Shown one piece after another: positions 35,214 through 47,200 of a stretch of DNA of 64,000 nt. The translations under genes and the position numbers were made by a program. The stretch is taken from the NCBI GenBank assembly GCA_002633005.1, contig NMRA01000050.1, forward strand, positions 581,983-645,982, written 5' to 3'. The stretch's first letter is position 1. Each line of letters opens with the position of its first letter. The stretch comes from Phoronis australis. Lineage: Eukaryota > Phoronida > Phoronidae. The notes below the pieces were generated by a model that was not told the DNA's origin, did not search any database, and worked only from the letters and a program-made list of their open reading frames with translations.

Positions 35214-38200
35214 TCTCCCTAATTACTGTAATGCAGTGTGTGTAAGTGTTTTTATGTATTTGTAAAACCTGTTATGTCGTGGTAAGTGTGTGTGTGTGAA
35301 CGTATATGCATTACTAATTACATGTACAAATACTAGCTCAGTATATGTTTACGTATGAATATAAATTCAAATTCTCTGCGTACGTCCGTCATACCCCTTT
35401 AAACGTAATTTTCTCAGTCAGATAATGAGACCTATCAATTGGTGTACTAATTATTTTCCTAGGATGAACATTTTTTCACAATTGATCAAAATGTTCTCTG
35501 GTTGTATGTCCGTCATAAATGGAATTGCCCAGAAACAAAAGGTGTCTAGGGAACTTTCGCTATTTTTGAATAAGCATTTCACCTCTGTTTAACTGGCATA
35601 GGTGGATTCAGGGCTGGGTCAAGGGGGTCCGGACCCCCTTTGCCCTTGATTTTAGTGATATCAAATCTAGAATTTTCAAATTGGTGATTTGGTTCCCCGT
35701 TTTTAAAAAAATCCTTGATCCGACCCCTCTTTGAAAAATCTTGCATCTGACTGGGATTAAAATCATTACCATGCCCATGTGGTCTTCAATTGTTAATGAA
35801 TAAGCCGACGAATCAAGTAACATTTTCAAATTCACAACCTCAATAAACGGTGGAGCTTTTTTTTGAGTCGCCATTGGTTTTGATGTTCTTGTTGACAATG
35901 GATATAGAATCCTATCGTGATAAAGAATATTACTTGATGATTAAAAAGGTCTAATTTGAGTTTTCGTTGTAGCCAGCTAAACAGTGGTAAATGAAGCGTT
36001 AAATGGTGTTTGTCTGGACTGTAAAGTTCACTCATGTAATGTGCAACACATGTACTGGTGTCTGCTCACCTTTCGTTGTAATGAGGCTGAAATCAACAAC
36101 TTTTTGTGTTCTGTTAGTGAATAGTCCAATCCATATTGAGGGAGAGTTCAGCTACAGTATTGCTGACAATTTTTCTCTGTATTATGGAACGGTTGTTGGC
36201 TCGTAAACAACAGGTGACATCACTGAAAATTTGGTGACTTGTATAATATGTCAGAGAACAGCACTTGAGCTGACAATAGTTGAAGGCTTGGATCCACTAC
36301 AACATGCCGTCTGGTGTGAGTATGGCTAAACAAGTTTAACGTGAGCTTCTGATGCATGGAATGAACACACACAGACTTATAGCAAATATCCTGTGTGAAA
36401 GATAGAGGCATGTGCCATCTCATCCCAGTCAAGTTAAATCACACCAACTAAAATGGCAGGCCAGTGTGGCATGGATCCAACTGATGGAAATGCAAGATAT
36501 TGCCTTGCATTGCAAGTGAAGAACATCATCTCACTAGCTTTACTTACTAACCTCTTTCGTCTTCGGAATGCAGCCAAGGTTTATTCATGTCTTGCAAATT
36601 TTCAGTGAAATCGGCAGATGTCTACGAGTTGACAACCATCTGTCTCACAATGCATTTGAAAAATGACAATCAGCAATTTTCACCCGTAGTGAGTAGGTTT
36701 TACCACTTCCCCAAATTAAAGTGTAAACTTAAGCCACTTCGTTAATTCCGGGAATTTGTTGTTTTGAGTTACTGTTGTTGTTCTCTCGCTAGAAGTGGTT
36801 GCTGGACTGGCCCATTCCTGAATCAGTGCCTGCTAGGTGCTGTCAAGGCGATTACCATTGATTTATTTGTCTTTCATCTTTGAGTTATTGTTTGCTCATC
36901 AAACTCCATAATTGTTTAAGTTTGTTCAAGTGGAGATGCTATTAGGTAGCCTTGAAATTGTCCAGTGTCAATTTTGGTGGGGGGGGGGCTGAGACTTCGA
37001 GCTGCCATATGGTGATAGCTATTCAGCAAAATATCTGCTCTGAAGTTTTCTGTTTGAAGGAGTGTTAGGTTGTAAAAACAATTTCTACGTATACATTTAA
37101 ATCGTATGGTATTACTTTTGGTCTAAAGCACTTCTAGAAATGGGTATGACAAGAGTATATGACTTTGGTATATCAGGAAACAATCTTTCGTTATGGAACT
37201 GTAATTAAGATTTTAATTTATACAACGTAGTTCACTATTTTACGGTACTTTGGAACTCCTATTCCAATGACAAATCCCCGTTCATTGAAAACTTACATGA
37301 GTCTAACCACAACACGAATAACATTTTTTTAAAGAAAATGTTCATGGTTTTATGCAAGTGCTGAAGGCCCACATTGCTCTGAGCAAAACATAGAGCAAAA
37401 CAGTCTTGACAGATTCGTTTGAGTGACCCCCCTGATTGTGTCTGCTTGCTGATCTTAGATCACATTAATAGATTGCATTTAAATTGATTGGTTATTAATC
37501 CTGATTACTATGCCATGGTCACTGCTATGGACCTGGTGTTGATAGTTGTCATCTGCTGTTGATCCATGTTGAAGGTTCGAGAAATTCGTTTTGGAGACCT
37601 TTTAAAGGTGAGCATAACACTCTTACGGTATGATTTACATGGTGAATTCTGACATTTTGTGGGTTGAAATCCACACTCTCTTGAGACGAGGCAAATTGTA
37701 TTTGCAAGGACACTTGACATGTTATGCTATTTTTCATTCATAAAAGTTGACACCTGCTTTGTTGTTGGAGTTTAGCTGTGAAGAATAAACTTGCTTTATG
37801 AGCTGTTTTAAACTTAGCCTTTGCTACAAACTTATTGACATCGGGGCTGAAGTTCAATGTGCTGGTAAGGACAAATTTAATGCTTATTTGTTATAAAGGT
37901 CACTAAATAAACCATCTAGTGAGGTGATCGAGAAACCAGTTCACTCGTATGTGTGTGCTTATGAATCCATGAATTCGGAATCTGGTTTTGTTCAAAATAA
38001 CTAAGGTTTCCTTGGAACTGAACAAGACTGTTGTCCATTAAAAAAGAACTGGTCTTAGAAAAACAGCAGGAATACAATGATTGACTGATGAATAATTCTC
38101 AAAGGGGGTAGGTTGAAGTTGACTTAACATTGGTCCTAAATATTGCCACAATAGTCATTTATGTGTCCATTATAACACCACCTAGAAGTTTTAAATACAC

Positions 38201-38249
38201 ACTTATGCAATTAATGGTTAAAAGGTTTACAAAGTTGATGGAAGCCCAT

Positions 38250-38457
38250 TCAGAAACGAGTTAAATATTTCTCCCCTGGGTGCCCACTTGCAGTCACTGG
38301 TGATAGGTTCGTTGACTGTGGCCTTTTCATTGAAGACATGGTGGTTACCAGATTGGGTTTGTCATGACTGACAGTACCAGGTTGGGTGGTGTTAACAGTC
38401 GTAAACAATACAGGTTGGTGTGGATCAGTCTTCTGAGAAGTCACTTGGTAAATACCT
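38250..38457 (-). CDS. Weak candidate minus-strand exon, identity unknown
   Basis: A TTTCTTTTTTGCAAG tract precedes an open, Ser/Thr/Pro-rich frame (IYQVTSQKTDPHQPVLFTTV, then NLVTTMSSMKRPQSTNLSPV) ending in TGA. The neighbouring 37737-37549 minus frame (NFNPQ-type composition, ending EFLEPSTWINSR) is similar in character. No family is recognised. Confidence 0.25.
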
Positions 38458-39015
38458 ACTTGCAAAAAAGAAATATCATTGCTTTTCCTTATTTTTCACC
38501 TGTTTAAAATGTGGAGTGAGTCTCATTAATTGACAGTCTACAACTTACAATTTTTTTTATACCTGCGATATTTTGCCATCGACTTTTTAGGTGATAAAAA
38601 GTGTATCTGAAAGTTTCATTTGAATTTGATCAGCCATGTCAGAAATGCGATCTTAGTCAAATTTGGCATTTTCTAGAGTTGCGCATTTACCTTTAAAGTG
38701 CAATCTATTGTAAAACTGAATGTTAAGTACAATAAAAATCTTTCAATGTTAGAGAAAAATAATTGGAAAATGACCCTTTTAATTTTCTAGGGTTCACTAC
38801 ATTACTACAAATGTTCTAAAAATTTTCCAAATATTTGGTGATAAAAGCAGAGTTGTCACGGAGTGAGTTGTCACTGCATGACTTGCTCCGCATTAGTCGG
38901 ATTTACACGACATTAGATGACAAACTGGATCAGTATGAGTCATTTACACAAAGACTGTCTGTGCATGCTCACATAAACAGCGAACGTCCAAACCAAGTGG
39001 AATGCCAGCGGGGAT

Positions 39016-40141
39016 TATGGCGTGTTATGTGTTGCAAAATTCAATGTTCAAAAAATTAGGTTTGATGTAATTATATGTATTCGATATCTTAGATTTATAT
39101 TTGATCTTCTTATGTTTATATTTGATCTTCGTATATTTATATTTGATCTTATATTCAATGTTATCTACATTTATGTTTCATAAGATTATATGTATTCAAT
39201 GTTCATTACAATTGTATTCCATGTTTTGAAAATTTCTGTTCGATGTTCATATATGTATTCGGTAATGTCAAGTTTTTGTTCGATGTCTTCCGGTTATATT
39301 CGATAATGGAACTCTGGGTAAATTGAAACGACGGCCGTGATTGGTCAGCGTGTTCACAAATATCGGTAGATCTCGCCTTCTGTCCTTGCTGTGGTTGGTG
39401 TGGACGTTGATCGAGTGCAGGACCTGGTACGCCGGTGGTGGTAGAGGTGGTGTGCTTGATCTTCTTCTGGAGACGAGACGCTGGCTGGATGGCAACAGCG
39501 TGATTGACATCGTAGAGGTGAAGCTGGCTTGATGGCAACAGCTTAGAGTTTGATTCACATGAAGCGGGCTTGTTGGCAACAGCTGTCATGCTACTGATTG
39601 CTTGTCTTTATAGTCAGTGCCCCGTCGGGACAGTTTTTTTTTCCGTTGTCTTTATACTGCCCCGACGCCCCTTCGGAACATGCAGTTACCAGTGGCACAG
39701 GGCCCGAACCCTTAGTGCTCCGGTAGCAGGTTGTCACGAAATTTGGTTGTCTTTATACTGCCCCGTCGCCCCTTCGGAACAGTTACCAGTAGCGCAGGGC
39801 CCGAACCCTTAGTGCTCCGGTACATGGTTGTCACGACAGGAAGCAACTCTTCTTCGGTAGCCGCCATTTATTTAATTCCAGGAACCAATCAGGGACGTCG
39901 TTTCATAATACCCATAATTCCGTTATTGAACATATCAAAAGAAACATCGAACACATATAACGAAACATCGAACATATATACTAAGTTATCGCACATAAGT
40001 ATTTTCTTTATGGAATCAAAATATTTTGACATCAAATGTACAAACTATAAGATCAAATATAAATATAAGGTATCGAATACACATAATTACATCAAACCTA
40101 ATTTTTTGAACATTGAATTTTGCAACATATAACACGCCATA
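39016..40141. mobile_element. 1126-bp TIR element with GGGGAT target duplication
   Basis: The left end TATGGCGTGTTATGTGTTGC is mirrored at the right (GCAACATATAACACGCCATA), and similarity extends about 100 bp inward. GGGGAT directly abuts both ends (39010-39015, 40142-40147). Subterminal TTTATATTTGATCTT repeats and a roughly 101-bp internal direct repeat (39645-39836) are present. The 127-codon minus frame inside it has no transposase motif, so it is probably non-autonomous. Confidence 0.85.
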
Positions 40142-40147
40142 GGGGAT

Positions 40148-42134
40148 CACCCCTATACGCTATTGCCTAAGCGCATTGAAAGATGATGCCTTCCAGCTGT
40201 GTTTAGACCTGTGGTTGAAACTGGAGCAATTGATCCCAGTGCAACTCCCTCTACCTCTCAAACTGGTGTCAGTATGACCATTGCAGTGTCAACTTGTTCC
40301 GTTTCAGTTGTGTTTACACACGCACTTGTGCCCGATCAGCTTTTCCGTGTTTGTTGCATGGTGCCAACTGTCTCTCGTGTAAATGCGGCTTATGTTAAGC
40401 ATGCTAAAATATTTAATATAGTTTCTTAAAAATATTTTTTTGTTGAGAAATTTTGCTTTTCTCCAACATTGTGTCCTAAAATAAACATTTGTAACCATAA
40501 CCATGGGAAAAGGTCAAAATTAAATTTGTTATGATACAGTGGCCATAAACGTGCGTTTCACCCAAGAACTGAACTTTTGCTTTAGTCCACTTAACTGTAC
40601 TTCGTGTCAACATGCCCCTTACTCAAATAATAATTAATTTCTAGCTTTGCAAACAACTGTCATTGCCTTATTCCTTTCTACCATGCTAAGTGCATAAAAT
40701 GGTACACGGTAATCTCACCTATAAAAAGGCTGCCGGTTCTTTTGGAGTCTTGAAATAACTCCCCAATTTTTCTAAGGAACAATTTGAAACCAATGTTGTT
40801 GAGATAGTTCTAGATCACAAGTATTTATGATGGTAGATATGTTTGTTAATGTTTATACTGGGCACTTTATACCATATACACTGCTTTAAGTACAAACTAA
40901 GTCCTGGTGTCTGTTTAATGAAATATATTGCATTTCCACTTCACAGTTACTGAATAGATATTTAGCCATTTAATTTTTAGCTCATCAGAGTCTTGAAATG
41001 ATTTATACAAATTATCTAAGTCGCTTGCAGTTATGCATATACTCTCGGTACTTTTGATTAAGTGAGATTTAGTTATTTTCAGTTAGGTAAAACTAAATTT
41101 CTGACTTCTGTAAGTTTTAAGTCACGTTACATGAAGCAGACCCAAGGTCAACTCATGACAAAAAACGAGTTCGCCACTTCATGCTGCCTTGAACAGATGG
41201 TCCAGAGTTTTTGTGTGTACACCTAATAAGAAATCACACAGTACTACATTATAAATATTGATAACCTAGTCTCGCCCAGTTTCTGTTCGTCTTCTGACGG
41301 CAAACATCAGCCTGGACTTGGAAATAGAGTTATCTTATGTTTTATTCAGTAGCTCTGCATTGTTGCAAGTATGTAGTCCTTAAGTGTCATGTATCAGTAT
41401 AGGTAGTCGTGTACATAACAACTAACTTTTAGAATAGGTGCAATGAATATTTCAGAGTTTTCATTGTCAGATTTCATGATTTGTTTCGAAGCCATAGCAA
41501 CTAACTGCTTAGTCAGTGGTATGTTCATCATGAACATAAGCGGATATCTTGTCTTTATGGACAAATTAGTTCTGTTACATTGGATTATTGTTTCTGTCCA
41601 TTTCTTCACATCAACATTATTTGTTTGGGGGTAAAACCATGGATATAAGAAACACAATGTTTAGTAGATTCCTTCAAAATACATTTCTTATAGTTACAAG
41701 AAGATCTCATCAGTCAGTGTTACTTTTGTCTACTTACAACAGGGGTGTCTTGTAAATTGGATGCCATGAAGTTTGAAAAAACAGAGATGTTGTTTTTTGA
41801 TCTCCAAGAATTTTGCCGTGTTCAGGGTGTTGTGTTGAGATATCTCACAAATGGAGCTATCGAGGTGCAGGCAAAATTTGTTTTCTTTTTGGAAGTTTGT
41901 GTATGTTATTGAATATATTTGCTTGGTTCTCATCGAGTTGTAATCTTGCTATTGAATCAATTCATATTGCCTGAAATTGCATTTTGGTTCAGCGCTTAAT
42001 GTCTCAGTGTGTTAAAAGTACACGTTTTGTTGTGGCATATGATGTGCGTGTCTTTTAGATATAAACAATGCCTGTAAGTCTAAGATATAGAGGTGTATGG
42101 AAGCCTTGTTCAGCTCTTCACTTGGTATTTTCAG
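40148..42134. other. TTLL4 5' intron or flank
   Basis: A protein-like open segment lies just right of the transposon, around 40148-40270 (LSALKDDAFQLCLDLWLKLE). It could be old coding sequence disrupted by the insertion. Nothing else is supported. Confidence 0.3.
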
Positions 42135-44270
42135 GTTAACAAGCCAGTGGTTACTCAAGTGGATAATGGAGTTGGAGTAAGACGCCAGCGTGGCAAGAGA
42201 AGGGGCAACTCTAAGATGGGGGAAAGAAGTATGACTGGCCTGCAGAACCTCGATTTCCTGAGTACAAGTCTTGAAGACTTGTCTCTTGGCAACAAGTTGT
42301 TGCTACGGCAACAAAAGGACAGGCCAATGCTTAAGTACAGTAGCTCTGCACCGGGACCGTCGTCAGAACAGATGATGAAACAGGCAGACTCAAATATGTG
42401 CTATGCTAATGGAGACGCTCATGTGGTCACCACGGGAAGTGCTCCTACAAGTCCTGTTAAATATCACCCTTCCATCAATGCACACATGCCACCCTCAACT
42501 AATCCGTATGCCAGACCACTTAGCGCCAAAGATATCCAACCTTCAACACCATCATCACCACAGTCAGCATTGGCTAAAAGAAAATCTATTGAGTCGCCTT
42601 TTGCGAATGGCTTTAATGCTTCTTCGTCGTCGTCAAACCTGGTCAATACATTCTTGAGGCCACAGTCAGGCACAAGGAGGAGAGGTGAATCATCTGCCCC
42701 CTCCGCACAGTCGCCAGTTAGGGGTGGTCACAAAATTACTAAACCGATGCCGCCTACGGGGTTGGTTAGAAACGAGCCTCAACTTTTGAGCAAGGCTATG
42801 CAAAACAAACCACCTGTTGGCCCACACAGACCTAAATCACTTGTAAATGAAGACAGAACCAGGTCTACCAATGCTGCTTCTACTGGATCATACACATTCA
42901 GTAGTGTTACTGATGCTAAGTCAAAATTTATGTCAAAAGTTGACAGTGTGAACAACAACATTATGACCAACAAAGGACCAGCTCCTGGTAGACTCGAGAG
43001 GGAACGCCCCCTGTCGGTAAAAGACAATGCGGGTAACCCTTCTAAGGAAAAGCCAAATGTGAGTACTGCTGATTCAAGGTCACGCACTACTGCTGTAAAC
43101 AGACGAGACTCTAGTCCAGCAAATACTGGCAGAAGGGAGCTGACACACAAGTTAAGTAAAAGCCCTGCGAGTAGTGATGGTGAGGGTTCGAGCCGAGAAA
43201 CACCAAAAAAATCCAATAAGCACGTGCCACGCCCACCGCCTGGCACCAAGGTGACCACAGTCGCATCTCGTCCCCCGTCGGCAACTTCGCGACCCATATC
43301 AGCCCTGTCGCGGCCGGGTTCGGCATCAGAGATTGCCGCAAAGGTGCGTAATGTTAACTACTCGCCCTCAAAGCCATATGTTGAACTAGTTGAGAGTTCA
43401 TCAGCTATAAACTCGTCCAAAGTGGAACCTGAAGGGGATGCAACTAGTAGTGTGACTNAAATTTATGTCAAAAGTTGACAGTGTGAACAACAACGTTATG
43501 ACCAACAAAGGACCAGCTCCTGGTAGACTCGAGAGGGAACGCCCCCTGTCGGTAAAAGGCAATGCGGGTAACCCTTCTAAGGAAAAGCCAAATGTGAGTA
43601 CTGCTGATTCAAGGTCACGCGCTACTGCTGTAAACAGACGAGACTCTAGTCCAGCAAATACTGGCAGAAGGGAGCTGACACACAAGTTAAGTAAAAGCCC
43701 TGCGAGTAGTGATGGTGAGGGTTCGAGCCGAGAAACACCAAAAAAGTCCAATAAGCACGTGCCACGCCCACCGCCTGGCACCAAGGTGACCACAGTCGCA
43801 TCTCGTCCCCCGTCGGCAACTTCGCTACCCATATCAGCCCTGTCGCGGCCGGGTTCGGCATCAGAGATTGCCGCAAAGGTGCGTAATGTTAACTACTCGC
43901 CCTCAAAGCCATATGTTGAACTAGTTGAGAGTTCATCAGCTATAAACTCGTCCAAAGTGGAACCTGAAGGGGATGCAACTAGTAGTGTGACTTTGACAGG
44001 GAGTGTGGTGACAAAGGAGTCGAGTTCTGTGTCAGAGGGGTCTTCGGGCTCGGATTCCATTGCCTCTAAAACTGTGTATTACCATAAAGAATCAAAGGCC
44101 TCCAAAGGGAGCCGGCCAGAGTACCGGTCCCTTGCTGATGGTGCTCCATCGCAGATGGTCAAGAGGGAAGCGTTATCAGCAGCAACAACCACGACATTAG
44201 GTGAAAGTGAGGGTGAAGAGTGGGAGGATGAAGGAGAGGAATCAGAGTTTAGTGGCGCCCCCAGTGTCAG
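42135..44270 (+). CDS. TTLL4: TTLL4 exon 1 of those found: Ser/Pro-rich N-terminal region
   Basis: A pyrimidine-rich tract ends in AG at 42133-42134 and the exon closes at CAG|GTAAGC (44270/44271), leaving phase 2. The frame encodes a low-complexity, Ser/Pro/Lys/Arg-rich, probably disordered region, as is usual for the TTLL4 N-terminus. Upstream of the acceptor the frame stays open back to an ATG at 42093, so the exon could instead contain the 5' UTR. ATG 42216 has the better context. The segment 42924-43457 recurs at 43459-43992, and the single n at 43458 breaks the frame. Taking out 535 bases restores an open frame of 1601 bases that meets exon 2 in the right phase. Confidence 0.88.
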
Positions 44271-47200
44271 GTAAGCTAATTATTTTGACATGCTGATTAG
44301 TTTGATACTAAGTTTTCACAAGAGATTGTTGTGAATGTTCACCGTTTCTAAAAACGCTGGGAGATGGAAGGTGTGCTATTAAACAGTGTAACTTTCATGA
44401 CAAAAAGTTTCACTTGCCTGCCATACTGTATCCCAAATTTGTGAGGTTTTACTTTAGCCCAGCAAATCCATTAATTGCTTTGTATGTTTTGGCAATTCCA
44501 TTATATATCCCAAGTTTTTAAGCAAATTTATAGTTCCAATGTAGGGTCATCGAATGCAAAGTTGATCTAGAAAGTTAACTGTGTAAATCATAATGTACTT
44601 GAGCACGCAACAACACTTTTCTTGAGTTCACAAAAAGAAGAATGAAAAATGTCAAAAATTTTTTTTTTTCGAGTACGCAGTTCCAATACCAATGAAAAAC
44701 GAAACGCCTCGCTAAAGTTCCAGTTTTGTTTAGTTAACAAAATTCACACTAATTTCTTTGTGATATTTCATTGGCTCTTCAGTGGTGACGATGGGATGGA
44801 GTAACGTTTGACCCAGTGTGTTGTAAACCTTGGTAAACTCTCAAAAGTAGCATTAACCCCCCAGGTGAATAGCAGATCAGGTATTTGGATAACTGGATAA
44901 GCAACTGATAATGTCCATTCAGTCTGACCCTACATAAACTATGGTGAACAAAAAGTGGAAACAGATTGCTCAGTGACTAGATAAGAGTTTATAGAGTCAA
45001 CAGAGAGCTCTGTTTACACTGACAACCTGCTTAGCTACAACATGAGAGCAGTTACTTTTATTTACCTAACATTATTGACCAGGGATTACATCACTGGAAT
45101 AGGAACTGAAGACATAGTACTACACACAAATGCTCAGCTTATGAATAGTTGTACATTTAGACTAAACCATGAATTATATAACTATACATTTACTGATGAA
45201 ACTTTGCTCTTGTAACCTGTTTCATGGTCCACACTGAAACATTAGATTTTATTGATTTAGACTTCATCTTAGTAGCACTTGTAATTATAAGAATGGTGTA
45301 TTGATTTTATGCTACTTATCAATTAAAATGTTCAATCAGTTAATAATCTACGGTAATCCAACTGATATTTACCCCAGTTACATGTCTTAGCGATGGCTGA
45401 TGAAGGTTCATTGCTAAGGGATTTACAGCTTAATCCTAACATACAGGGTCTTAAGCATCTTCATTATCCTAGAATTAAGATAACTGCATTATTATACAGT
45501 TATGCTCTTCGTTGATGAAAAATTGGTTAATTCCTGTGCAAAATTCAATGTTTGTTTTTTGGCAATAAATCTTTGATAACATTACTCAATGGGAGCTATT
45601 TATTACCCTTTTCATACCTGGGTGATTGATGTTGAAAAAGTTGTAGCCTAGCCTCTATTTTCATAGCATTCAGTGTTATTTAATGACGGTGTGTGAAGTG
45701 CAAAGAATTACTATGTCTGTTGCTGGTCGTATGTCCTGGTAATAATATCTAACATTCTTTTCCTCTCAGTGCCTTCCTAAATTTGTCAAAGGCCACATTT
45801 TTTCAGTTTTTGATTCGAAGGTGAATCCCTAATGGCTCTGGTCAGAGCAAAGCTTCTCTACACCACATTTAACCTGAAACTGTTGGTGCCATTAACTGTC
45901 AGGATTTCCATTGGTTGGTGGGATATTTGTGACTGACATCCTCAACAAGAGGTCTAAAACTAGCTCTAAAAGTGGCTGCCAGATGGCTCTAATATTACTG
46001 TTTGTGTTGCAGTGAACGCATGCCCGGAGATGGCGAGGCTGATGACATGGAAGATGATGATATGGAGGATGATGATGAAGCCATTGATAACTTGGATGAT
46101 GATGGTGATGATCTTGTCAGCTCTGATGGTGAGACTTAGAGTTTTCTTGTCGCTTTAGTTTGGCAACTGTCCTTTACATTGATGTAGCCCTTTGTTAGGT
46201 TGGATAATAAATGAACGAGTCTAGTCTTGGTTGTGTGCTGACACAGCTTGTGTCAAATTGTTTGATTTCTATAAGATTGAAGCACCGCTATCTGAATGAT
46301 GCTTTATGTTGAGGCTATCTGCTGGGTGGCGAGAAATACAAAATTATTACCCTCACATCGCGTTGCTGCTACAAAGTGGTGGTTGTCATTTGTTAAAGAA
46401 ATTCAAGTGGGAACATTCATCTGAACTTCAGTCAGGTATTGTCCAATATACTGGCATTTTATCCACTTCAAAGGCCATATTACTTGATTTTCAAAAAGCA
46501 CCCTGCATCATTTGTCTTATATTTATTTTGTTGAAATGGAATGCGCACTAATGACTGATGATTTGAACAATGCTTGCTACATTTATCAAATAGAAGCAGG
46601 AAATATAAATATGCTCTCTGGCAGAAAGGATGCTTTTAAAGGATTGTTAGTCAAGTTGGGCCTACAGCTAGTTGACAACTTGTGCTGTTTATTTTAATGA
46701 CTTGTATTTTTACTTTGGGTAAATAAAAAGTGTTGCTTATTTCACACACAGACTTGCCAAAATGTTGGAAATTTCACTATCCACTTTTAATTTGTGAGTT
46801 GCGTTAAATAGATCCAATTGTTTGGAAAAAGTCACTGCCTGAATGGTGCGCCATTGCAGAAAAGTAGAGTCTCAAGTGGGGAATAATGTGTTTTTGCATA
46901 TTTGGTATTGTACAAGTATGGATTGATCTACAGGGTGGTTTCAGGTCGTATGGACTGAGGGAGAGTGATTTTGGAACATGGCTCTCCTGTGGTCAATATG
47001 GCCTGCTATACCTAAGGGATGGGTCTATATCTATTTTATTATAGTACCACCCACACCTAATTTTTTCTGTCTTTTATTAGGTTGGCATGTTGCTAGTACG
47101 TACTTTGATGTACTGGGTGGCATGTGATATTCCTTATCCAGTCACATACAATTCTTCAATTCTTCACAGGTCTATATTTGCTCATTTCAGATGAGTCTAT

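Larger units (their letters stand above)
32640..39009. other. Upstream flank or 5' intron of TTLL4
   Basis: No exon can be firmly placed. Weak candidates are a plus-strand open segment (34954-35213) and minus-strand open segments at 37549-37737 and 38250-38457. A single GGTGGATTCAGGG-type transposon end lies near 35600-35650. Confidence 0.3.

Noticed and set aside
42779-43832. Long minus-strand frames of 143-172 codons
   Set aside because: Antisense shadows of the TTLL4 N-terminal exon, duplicated by the assembly artefact.
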